The notes under the pieces were generated by a model. It saw nothing but the letters and a program-made list of their open reading frames with translations, was not told the origin of the DNA and did not search any database. 12,282 bases of DNA, taken from an uncultured Eubacteriales bacterium. Lineage in GTDB: Bacteria > Bacillota > Clostridia > Oscillospirales > CAG-272. Shown piece after piece: positions 1 to 6,139 of the stretch. The position numbers were made by a program, and so were the translations under genes. Positions within the stretch are counted from its first letter, which is position 1; each line of letters begins with the position of its first letter. The stretch is taken from contig URCP01000086.1 of assembly GCA_900546315.1 (NCBI GenBank), positions 1 to 12,282 on the forward strand. Reading direction: 5' to 3'.

Positions 1-389
1 ACTCGCTCTGCGGCAGCATCAACCTCTACCGCGTCCACTACGACGGCATTCACATCGTCGGCACCGCCGGGAGCATTCCGGAGGACACGGTCGACACGAT
101 AAAGCTCATCGAATCCGGCGCGATAGACCCGAGCATCATGGTCTCGCACATTCTCGGGCTGAACGATTACTGCGAAACAATCATGGAGATGGCGCACCCG
201 AACGGCGCGAAAAAGGTATGCTACACCCACCTCGACATCCCGCTGACCGCCCTCGAGGACTTCGCGGAAAAAGGAAAGACCGACCCGATGTTCAAGGCAC
301 TCGCCGAGATAACCGAGGCGCACGGCGGTCTCTGGTGCGGGGAAGCCGAGAATTATCTGCTTGAACACGCAAGGAGACTTGATCAATGA
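1..389 (+). CDS. Zinc-type medium-chain dehydrogenase, L-sorbose-1-phosphate reductase-like (C-terminal part, 5' end outside window)
   Basis: The frame is open from base 3 to the TGA at 387-389, giving about 128 C-terminal residues; the start lies upstream of the window. The visible part begins within a Rossmann-domain tail (HIVGTAGSIPEDTVDTIKLI) and continues through segments such as YTHLDIPLTALEDFA and EAHGGLWCGEAENYLLEHA. From memory, these resemble the C-terminus of L-sorbose-1-phosphate reductase (SorE-like) and related polyol-phosphate dehydrogenases. Family members reduce or oxidise sugar phosphates with NAD(P)H in the cytoplasm. The catalytic zinc ligands would be in the missing N-terminal half, so they cannot be checked. 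The stop overlaps the start of the kinase gene by four bases, so the two are almost certainly co-translated. The substrate is inferred: another polyol-phosphate dehydrogenase is equally possible. Confidence 0.8.
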   Translation, partial: SLCGSINLYRVHYDGIHIVGTAGSIPEDTVDTIKLIESGAIDPSIMVSHILGLNDYCETIMEMAHPNGAKKVCYTHLDIPLTALEDFAEKGKTDPMFKALAEITEAHGGLWCGEAENYLLEHARRLDQ

Positions 390-1354
390 CAAAAAACATG
401 AAGATTGTGACGCTGACACTGAACCCGGCGTATGACGTCCATGTGCAGATCGGTGAGTTCCGCGCCGGTCATGAGAACCTCGCCGACTCGGTCTCGCGCG
501 ATATCGGCGGAAAGGGAGTCAACATCTCCCGCGCGCTGAGACTGAACTCCGGCAGGCTCGGAGCAGGAACCGGTCACTCGGCGTTTGTTATTCTCGGCGA
601 AGACAACGCCGCGGATTTCCGCGAGGGACTTGAAAACGAGGACATCGACACAATAACGCTGACCGTCCCCGGAAGGATACGCGAGAACATCACGATTCAC
701 CCGACGGAAGGCGACGAGACGAGACTTTCGTTCAAAGGCTTCACCTGCCCCACCGGCACGCTTGAGCGTGTAAAGGAGCTTATCCGCGTCGGGTCTGGCG
801 ATATACTGACCTTCACCGGCAGTCTGCCCGGCGGAATCGGGAAAGACGAAGCAATCGCGTTCCTGAAAGACCTCGTGAAACAGGGCGTCCGGGTCGTCAT
901 TGACTCAAAGTCGATCTCTCCGTCAGATCTCCGCGAGATAAAGCCGTGGCTCATCAAACCGAACGCCGAGGAAATATTCGATTTCTTCGGAAAAGACGCC
1001 GACCGGAACACCGCTCCGGATGAAAAGCTGCTGGAGAAAACCGCGCTCGACGTCGCGGCGTCCGGGATAGAGAACGTCATGATCTCGCTCGGCGGAGACG
1101 GCGCGATGCTCGCGTCGGACGGAAAGCTCTGGCGGGCGAAAAACCCGAAGATAGACGCGATATCCACGATAGGCGCGGGCGACAGCTCGATTGCCGGATT
1201 CATCACCGCTTTCAGCCGGAACGCGTCAAAGGCGGACTGTCTGAGAGAAGCCGTCACCTACGGCACCGCCGCCTGCCTGACCGAGGGCACGAATCCTCCG
1301 CGTCCAGACGATATAAAGGAAATTCACGAAAAAGTCACAGTTACCGTTCTTTGA
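386..1354 (+). CDS. PfkB-family hexose-phosphate kinase (1-phosphofructokinase / tagatose-6-phosphate kinase type)
   Basis: This 322-residue protein, a normal length for the family, should phosphorylate a ketose phosphate such as fructose-1-phosphate or tagatose-6-phosphate with ATP in the cytoplasm. The N-terminal strand VTLTLNPAYDVHV (residues 8-20) and GGKGVNISRAL (41-51) are typical of the 1-phosphofructokinase subgroup. TGSLPGG (144-150) and KPNAEE (191-196) follow. The C-terminal PfkB signature TIGAGDSSIAGF (261-272) holds the expected catalytic base, Asp266, and the anion-hole glycines. AAGGAG at 371-376 lies about 10 nt before the ATG at 386. That ATG overlaps the previous stop as ATGA, indicating translational coupling to the dehydrogenase. 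An in-frame ATG at 398 is possible but lacks a comparably placed Shine-Dalgarno. Family assignment is firm; the exact sugar phosphate is not readable from sequence. Confidence 0.92.
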   Translation: MTKNMKIVTLTLNPAYDVHVQIGEFRAGHENLADSVSRDIGGKGVNISRALRLNSGRLGAGTGHSAFVILGEDNAADFREGLENEDIDTITLTVPGRIRENITIHPTEGDETRLSFKGFTCPTGTLERVKELIRVGSGDILTFTGSLPGGIGKDEAIAFLKDLVKQGVRVVIDSKSISPSDLREIKPWLIKPNAEEIFDFFGKDADRNTAPDEKLLEKTALDVAASGIENVMISLGGDGAMLASDGKLWRAKNPKIDAISTIGAGDSSIAGFITAFSRNASKADCLREAVTYGTAACLTEGTNPPRPDDIKEIHEKVTVTVL

Positions 1355-1360
1355 ACAAAA

Positions 1361-1384
1361 TACGGCATTCTCCGGGATGTCGTA
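1361..1384 (+). terminator. Hairpin after the kinase gene, possible weak terminator
   Basis: A 10-bp stem pairs 1361-1370 with 1375-1384 around a TCCG loop. Two of the pairs are G-U wobbles that form only in plus-strand RNA. No U-tract follows, so a canonical intrinsic terminator is not supported. It lies immediately before the -35 of the next transcription unit and may mark the 3' end of the sugar operon. Confidence 0.3.
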
Positions 1385-1385
1385 C

Positions 1386-1414
1386 ATGACAATATTCTAT
1401 AATTGTAGTATAAT
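1386..1414 (+). promoter_or_regulatory. Sigma-A promoter of the solute-binding protein / GDPD unit
   Basis: ATGACA (1386-1391, five of six matches to TTGACA) and a perfect TATAAT (1409-1414) are separated by 17 bp. A start near 1421 would give a very short leader beginning at the AAAGGA Shine-Dalgarno (1421-1426), 9 nt before the ATG at 1436. Confidence 0.75.
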
Positions 1415-1435
1415 ATTTTGAAAGGATATGTATAA

Positions 1436-2868
1436 ATGAAACGCACAATTTCCCTGATCATTCTATGTTCAATGCTCGCATCCCTCGCCGCCTGCGGGAG
1501 CACCTCTGACGGCAAAACTCCGGCTGACGGCACATCCGGCTCCGACAACACGACCACCTCCGCGACCGAAACCACCGACCCGACCCTCGTCCCACCGGAA
1601 GCGACCGACAAATATCAGGGCAAGACCTACCGCATATTCAACGGCTACTCCGACCAGACAAAGTACGTGACTAACGACATCTACCCAGAGGAAATGGACG
1701 GCGAAGTCCTGAACGACGCGCTCAACAAGCGCTGCGCCGACACCGAGGACAAGCTCGGAATCACAATCGAGGTGACCGACGGAACCCTGTCGAACATCAA
1801 GAACAGCATCGCCGCCGCCGATGATTTCGCGGACGTCACCTACGCGGATCTCTCGAGCATCATGGGGCTTGTCACCGAGGGCTACTGCCGCGATTTCTAC
1901 GACATCCCGAACATCGACCTCTCAAAGGCTTGGTGGGATCACAACGCGGAGGAAAAGCTCTCCTTCGACGGTCAACTCTACTACACGTTCAACGACCATA
2001 TCTTCACGCAGACCGAGAACTGCCGCGCCGTCTTCTTCAACAAGGCGATAGCCGAGGAGATCGGCGTCGACCCCGAAGGGCTTTATCAGACTGTGCGCGA
2101 CGGGAAATGGACGATGGATCTCATGTTCAACTACGGCAAAATGGCGGTCAAGGATCTGAACGGCGACACGAAAATCAACAAGGAAGACCGCGTCGGCGTC
2201 CTTAACTGGGGCTTCGTCGGTCTCGGTGAGGCGCTTCTGACCGGATGCGACGCCGAAATAATCAAAAGGACGCGGGCGGCGAGCCTTACTTCTACTGCTT
2301 CACGGAGCAGTTCGCGACTATCTATTCAAAGGTGCTCGATTTCCTCATCAATGACAACGTGGTTTATCTCGGCGCGGGCGCGAACGAGTTCATGAGCGAT
2401 CACGCGCTCTTCATGGTGAACAGCCTTGTCGACGCGTCGAATCTCCGCGAGATGAAGGGCGATTTCGGTATCATCCCGACGCCGAAGTACAACGAGGAAC
2501 AGGAGAGCTACCAGAACGTCAGCCCGAACCCGCACGCGATGCTCGTCCCGACGACGGTTCAGGACATAGATTTCGCCGGAGCCGCAATGGAAGAGCTCGC
2601 TTACCAGTCGCACATCACTCTCCTTCCCGCTTATTACGAGAACGTCCTCAAGGGCAAGGCGACGCGCGACGATGAATCCATCGAGATGCTTGACCTCATC
2701 CACAACAGCGTCTCGTATGTCATCAAGATAATCGGCACGAAGTTCTCGGACGCGATCTACGCCGAGATGCAGAAGAAGAACTACAACCTCTCTTCAATGC
2801 TCGAAAAATGGCGCTCCCAGGTCGAGACGCAGCTCTCGGACGTTCTGACGCAGTTCGCCGATAAATGA
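1436..2868 (+). pseudogene. ABC-type solute-binding lipoprotein, frameshifted (two overlapping reading frames)
   Basis: The first frame (from ATG 1436) encodes a lipoprotein signal peptide with lipobox LAAC (Cys20) and a Thr/Ser-rich linker. It continues through the family motif AWWDHN (residues 165-170) and an EF-hand-like loop (DLNGDTKINKED, 240-251). After Lys277 the frame runs into Arg/Ser-rich non-homologous sequence and stops at 2395. The expected C-terminal half resumes in the -1 frame at about 2266 (KDAGGEPYFYCFTEQFA) and ends at TGA 2866-2868. Adding one A to the A4 run at 2264-2267 would restore a 477-residue protein, close to the 478 and 484 residues of the intact paralogues in this window. 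The protein would be a membrane-anchored binding component of a sugar-type ABC importer. The cause may be a real mutation or a base missing from the assembly. Downstream, GDPD follows after 63 nt. Confidence 0.85.
2261..2270 (+). other. Frameshift site in the solute-binding protein gene
   Basis: The sequence ATCAAAAGGA holds an A4 run (2264-2267). A one-base insertion, or a -1 ribosomal slip after the AAA codon at 2264-2266, joins the two halves as I-K-K-D-A-G-G. The heptamer C AAA AGG is not a classical X XXY YYZ slippery site, so a missing base is the simpler reading. Confidence 0.8.
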
Positions 2869-2931
2869 ACTGACCCCGCGCGGAGAGATCACAACGATTC
2901 CCCGCGCGCCGAAGAAAGGACTGATACACAA

Positions 2932-3705
2932 ATGGCAGACAAAACCTACATCCTCGAGGCACACCGCGGAGTCGGCACAGACGCCCCGGAAAACACCCTC
3001 GCCGCGCTGAGGCTCGCGAAAGAACAGGGCTACGGCATGATCGAGGTCGACACGAAATTCACGTCGGACGGGCGCTGCGTCCTGCTCCACGACAACACCG
3101 TGAACCGCACCGGAAGAAACGCCGACGGCTCGGAAATCGCTCCGGACACGAAGATATCCTCGCTCACCTTTGATGAAGCGAGAGCGCTCGACTTCGGCGT
3201 CGCGAAGGACGCGAAGTACAAAGGCGAGAAGATACCGTCTCTCGAGGAAATCCTCGCCTTCGCCGTTGAGAAAAAAATACCCCTTAAGTTCGACAATGTC
3301 CTCGCCTCGGCTGATGACGCGCAGCTCGAGAGCTTCTTCTCGACGGTTGAGAACTGCATGGCAGTCGAATACATCGGCTTCACCGCCTTCGACACAGGAT
3401 TCATAAAGAAGGTGCTCGCGCGCTTCCCGACCGTTCAGATTCACTACGACGGACCCGTGAATGACGAGACTCTCGCCGAGGTATCTGAGCTCGTCCCGAA
3501 ATCCCAGCTCACGGTCTGGATGCGCTATGACAACGCCGCCACATCATGGAACACAACCCCGCCGGTGAACAAGGAATCCGCCGAAAAGATCCACAAAATC
3601 GGCAAACTCGGCGTATGGATAATCCGCGAGGAAAGCGAGCTTCGCGACGCCGTGAACCTCTACGGCGCGGACGTCATCGAGACAGACGGAACGCTGAAAC
3701 CATGA
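2932..3705 (+). CDS. Glycerophosphodiester phosphodiesterase family protein (UgpQ-like, cytoplasmic)
   Basis: This 257-residue protein has the GDPD TIM-barrel signature at its N-terminus: HRG (11-13), PENT (19-22), the metal-binding EVD (38-40) and the second catalytic histidine in LLHD (51-54), followed by TVNRTG. It would hydrolyse glycerophosphodiesters to glycerol-3-phosphate and an alcohol, or an analogous phosphodiester, with a divalent metal. No signal peptide or membrane segment is seen, so it should be cytoplasmic. AAAGGA at 2915-2920 stands 11 nt before the ATG. There is no promoter of its own in the 63-nt gap, so it is probably co-transcribed with the upstream solute-binding gene. 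That order recalls UgpB and UgpQ in the E. coli glycerol-3-phosphate uptake system. C-terminal VIETDGTLKP fits the last barrel strand. Family is secure; substrate is not. Confidence 0.92.
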   Translation: MADKTYILEAHRGVGTDAPENTLAALRLAKEQGYGMIEVDTKFTSDGRCVLLHDNTVNRTGRNADGSEIAPDTKISSLTFDEARALDFGVAKDAKYKGEKIPSLEEILAFAVEKKIPLKFDNVLASADDAQLESFFSTVENCMAVEYIGFTAFDTGFIKKVLARFPTVQIHYDGPVNDETLAEVSELVPKSQLTVWMRYDNAATSWNTTPPVNKESAEKIHKIGKLGVWIIREESELRDAVNLYGADVIETDGTLKP

Positions 3706-3710
3706 ATATT

Positions 3711-3740
3711 TCCCCCTTCCCGCGCGGAGGGGGATTTTTT
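3711..3740 (+). terminator. Intrinsic terminator after the GDPD gene
   Basis: TCCCCCT (3711-3717) pairs with AGGGGGA (3728-3734) across a GC-rich 10-nt loop and is followed directly by six T (3735-3740). It ends the 1436-3705 unit 5 nt after the stop codon. Confidence 0.88.
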
Positions 3741-3754
3741 CGTTCGCGCGGTGC

Positions 3755-3783
3755 TTGACAAAACCCGGTTTTTTTAGTATAAT
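3755..3783 (+). promoter_or_regulatory. Perfect consensus sigma-A promoter for the SLH / DUF4430 operon
   Basis: TTGACA (3755-3760), a 17-bp spacer and TATAAT (3778-3783) match the consensus at every position. The start should fall near 3790, leaving a leader of roughly 50 nt. No riboswitch-sized structure fits in it. Confidence 0.9.
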
Positions 3784-3839
3784 ATATGCTGTAGGAAACC
3801 CATTCCGGCAGCCCTCGCGCGCCGTGTATATATAACATA

Positions 3840-5489
3840 GTGAAGAAAAACATCAGACTGACAGCGGCTCTTCTCGCCGTGCTCACGCTCTTCCCCGCCG
3901 CGCGGGTTTATGAGACGCCGGTTTATTCGGTCAGCGCGGCTCAGACAAATATCTCCGTCTCGAATGAGGCGTCAACACTCTTCTCCTCCCTCGCCAAAAA
4001 GCTCCTCGACGCCACACCCTCCCTCCAGCCCGGCTCTATCGGCGGGGACTGGTCGGTCATGATACTCGCGAAAGCCGGGCTTCTCACCGACGAGGCGAAA
4101 GACGCTTATTATTCGAATGTAATAGAATACGTAAAGGCTCAGAAGGGCATACTCAGCACAAGCCGGTCAACCGATTACAGCCGCGTTATTCTCGCGCTCT
4201 CGTCGATCGGGCGCGACCCTTCGGACGTCGGCGGGTATGACCTTCTCTCCGGGCTGTCCGATTTCGCGTTCGTGACAAAGCAGGGGATGAACGGCGCGGC
4301 GTGGGCGCTTATCGCTCTCGATTCCCGCGGATACGAGATTCCGTCGACATCGGCGAAGGACAGGACAACCCGCGACAAGCTGATCTCCCACATTCTCTCA
4401 TTCCAGAAAAAAGATGGTAATTTCTCGGATCTTGAGGGCTGCGACCCCGAATACACCGCGATGGCTCTGCTCGCGCTCTCAAACTATCAGGATCGTAAGG
4501 ATGTGAAAACAGCGACGGATAACGGCATAAAATATCTCGCATCGGCGCAGAACGAGCGCGGCGGTTACCCGTCAAAATGGGGTGAGAGCTCTGAGACGAC
4601 GTCCCAGATCATAATGGCGCTCGCCTCGGTCGGGGTCTCGCCGGACGATACACGGTTCACAAAGAGCGGGAAGACACTCTGGGACAACCTCCTGTCCTAC
4701 CGCGCCGGCGACGGCTTCGCGCACGCCAAGATAAAGGGAAATTACGAGTACAACCGCATGGGCACCGAACAGGCGCTTCTCGCGCTTTCGTCAGCGGCGA
4801 AGATATCATCCTTCCCGTTCGATTTCTCGTCGGTCAGGGAAAACAACCGCCCGGTCGGCGGCAAAAGCGGGCTTCCCGGAAAGAACAAGGACGTGAAAGT
4901 TCCCGGGATAAAAGGCGACGTGACCTTCCCCGATATCTGGGGTGAAAACGCTCAAACCTGCACGACCGCCGTCTGCTCACTCGCTTCACGCGGGATAATA
5001 AGCGGGTATGAGGACGGGAACTTCAAGCCGGAAAGAACGCTTACCCGCGCCGAATTCGCCGCCCTGATCGTCCGTGCCCTCGGACTTGAGGCAAAAAGCG
5101 ACGCGAAATTCTCCGATGTTCCGAAGACAGCGTGGTACGCGAGGTCTGTCGCCGCCGCGAGCGAATACGGGCTGATCCTCGGAATCGGCGATAACCGCTT
5201 CCTCCCGGACGGAACGATAACCCGCGAAGAAGCCGCCGTCATCTGCGCCCGCGCCGCTGTGCTCTGCGGAGTCGACACAGAACGCACAGACGCACAGATA
5301 CGCGATACTCTCTCGGTTTTCTCGGACTACACGACCTCGTCGAAATGGGCACGCGCCGGGCTGGCTTTCGCTATTGACAGCAATATGCTCGACGCCGAGG
5401 CAGTAAACCTCCGCCCGAAAGACAAAACCACCCGCGCCGAAGCCGCGATAATGCTCCACGCAATGCTCGGCGCCGCGAAACTCATATAA
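3840..5489 (+). CDS. Secreted alpha/alpha-barrel (prenyltransferase/terpene-cyclase-fold) protein with three SLH domains
   Basis: This 549-residue surface protein begins with a signal peptide (KKNIR, then a hydrophobic run to about residue 20). Residues ~45-325 form an alpha/alpha-toroid repeat region with cyclase-type units such as QKKDGNFSDLEG (189-200), AQNERGGYPSKWG (236-248) and intervening helices like YTAMALLALSNY (205-216). A Gly/Lys/Pro-rich linker (~335-360) leads to three SLH domains at ~362-412, ~424-475 and ~494-545. They carry TRAE (402-405), TREE (461-464) and TRAE (531-534) motifs for non-covalent binding to pyruvylated cell-wall polymer. No catalytic DxDD or DCTAE motif is seen, so binding is more likely than cyclase activity. 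The GTG start is chosen for the signal peptide; it has no recognisable Shine-Dalgarno and overlaps a TAG triplet. The DUF4430 lipoprotein follows after 34 nt. Fold assignment is good; the ligand is unknown. Confidence 0.88.
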   Translation: MKKNIRLTAALLAVLTLFPAARVYETPVYSVSAAQTNISVSNEASTLFSSLAKKLLDATPSLQPGSIGGDWSVMILAKAGLLTDEAKDAYYSNVIEYVKAQKGILSTSRSTDYSRVILALSSIGRDPSDVGGYDLLSGLSDFAFVTKQGMNGAAWALIALDSRGYEIPSTSAKDRTTRDKLISHILSFQKKDGNFSDLEGCDPEYTAMALLALSNYQDRKDVKTATDNGIKYLASAQNERGGYPSKWGESSETTSQIIMALASVGVSPDDTRFTKSGKTLWDNLLSYRAGDGFAHAKIKGNYEYNRMGTEQALLALSSAAKISSFPFDFSSVRENNRPVGGKSGLPGKNKDVKVPGIKGDVTFPDIWGENAQTCTTAVCSLASRGIISGYEDGNFKPERTLTRAEFAALIVRALGLEAKSDAKFSDVPKTAWYARSVAAASEYGLILGIGDNRFLPDGTITREEAAVICARAAVLCGVDTERTDAQIRDTLSVFSDYTTSSKWARAGLAFAIDSNMLDAEAVNLRPKDKTTRAEAAIMLHAMLGAAKLI

Positions 5490-5493
5490 AAAG

Positions 5494-5523
5494 AAAGGAC
5501 GCCGGAAATTCCGACGTAGAGAT
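5494..5523 (+). promoter_or_regulatory. Distant Shine-Dalgarno bridged by a hairpin before the DUF4430 gene
   Basis: AAAGGA (5494-5499) is 24 nt from the ATG at 5524, too far for normal initiation. Between them, 5500-5506 pairs with 5510-5516 (one C-A mismatch, loop AAT), and A5499-T5517 can extend the stem. If it folds, the effective spacing drops to about 6-7 nt. The only nearer purine run, GTAGAG, is a poor match. Confidence 0.5.
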
Positions 5524-6105
5524 ATGAAAAAACTCATCGCACTGATGACCGCCGCCATCATAGCCCTGTCGGCAGTCTCATGCAGCAAAACCGGACCTGG
5601 CTACACCACAGATACCACCAACACAACCGAAACAACCGAAACAGTCCCCGAAGGAATGCCCGCCCCGGTAGACCCGCAGGACGCCGTCATCGACGAGGAC
5701 ACCGAACACACCTGCAAAATCACGATAACCTGCGCCGCGCTTACAGACAACCCCGACCTCAACCCCGACAAGCGGGAACTCGTCCCCGAGGACGGAATCA
5801 TCCTCCCCGAAACCGAAGTCACCTTCTTTGAGGGAGAAAGCGTCTTCAACCTCCTGCGCCGCGTCTGCCGGCAGAAATCCATCCACCTCGAGTTTGAGGA
5901 CACCCCCATCTACAACTCCGCCTACATCGAGGGAATCGCGAACCTCTACGAGTTCGACGCCGGGAAGTTCTCCGGCTGGCTCTACAGCGTCAACGGCTGG
6001 TATCCGAACTACGGGTGCTCACGGTATCAGCTGAAAGAGGGAGATGTCATTGTGTGGGAATACACGACAGAAATCGGCGGCGGGCAGTTCGGGGTAAGCG
6101 AATAG
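5524..6105 (+). CDS. DUF4430 (transcobalamin-C-terminal-like) lipoprotein
   Basis: This 193-residue protein has a lipoprotein signal peptide ending at Cys20 (AVSC). A Thr-rich linker (~24-41) follows, then a single DUF4430 domain from about 63 to 183. The diagnostic run is GWLYSVNGWYPNYGCSRYQL (151-170) followed by KEGDVIVWEYT (171-181). Upstream, FFEGESVFNLLRRVC (101-115) matches the first helix region of the domain. Pfam groups DUF4430 with the beta domain of transcobalamin and intrinsic factor, which contributes to corrinoid binding there. It should sit on the outer face of the membrane. Cysteines at 64, 70, 115 and 165 could pair. It is co-transcribed with the SLH barrel protein 34 nt upstream and ends just before a shared terminator. 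Domain identity is confident; a cobalamin ligand is inference, and other small ligands are possible. Confidence 0.9.
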   Translation: MKKLIALMTAAIIALSAVSCSKTGPGYTTDTTNTTETTETVPEGMPAPVDPQDAVIDEDTEHTCKITITCAALTDNPDLNPDKRELVPEDGIILPETEVTFFEGESVFNLLRRVCRQKSIHLEFEDTPIYNSAYIEGIANLYEFDAGKFSGWLYSVNGWYPNYGCSRYQLKEGDVIVWEYTTEIGGGQFGVSE

Positions 6106-6110
6106 AGAAA

Positions 6111-6132
6111 GAGGAGGGTTTTCGCCCTCCTC
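6111..6132. terminator. Bidirectional hairpin between convergent genes
   Basis: GAGGAGGG (6111-6118) pairs perfectly with CCCTCCTC (6125-6132) around TTTTCG. The T-richness after it is modest on both sides (GGTTTGTTATT on plus, TTTCTCTATT on minus). It lies between the stops of the DUF4430 gene and the facing solute-binding gene. Confidence 0.7.
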
Positions 6133-6139
6133 CGGTTTG

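Noticed and set aside
2261..2270. Programmed -1 frameshifting in the solute-binding gene
   Set aside because: C AAA AGG is not a recognised slippery heptamer, no clear downstream stem was found, and the family has no history of recoding. A missing base is simpler.
3784..3839. Cobalamin riboswitch ahead of the barrel/DUF4430 operon
   Set aside because: The leader from the predicted start is only about 50 nt, and no B12-box-like sequence was seen, so such a riboswitch cannot fit.
4986..5588. A 200-codon minus-strand frame across the SLH domains
   Set aside because: It overlaps three well-formed SLH domains on the plus strand and shows no domain or ribosome-binding site of its own.
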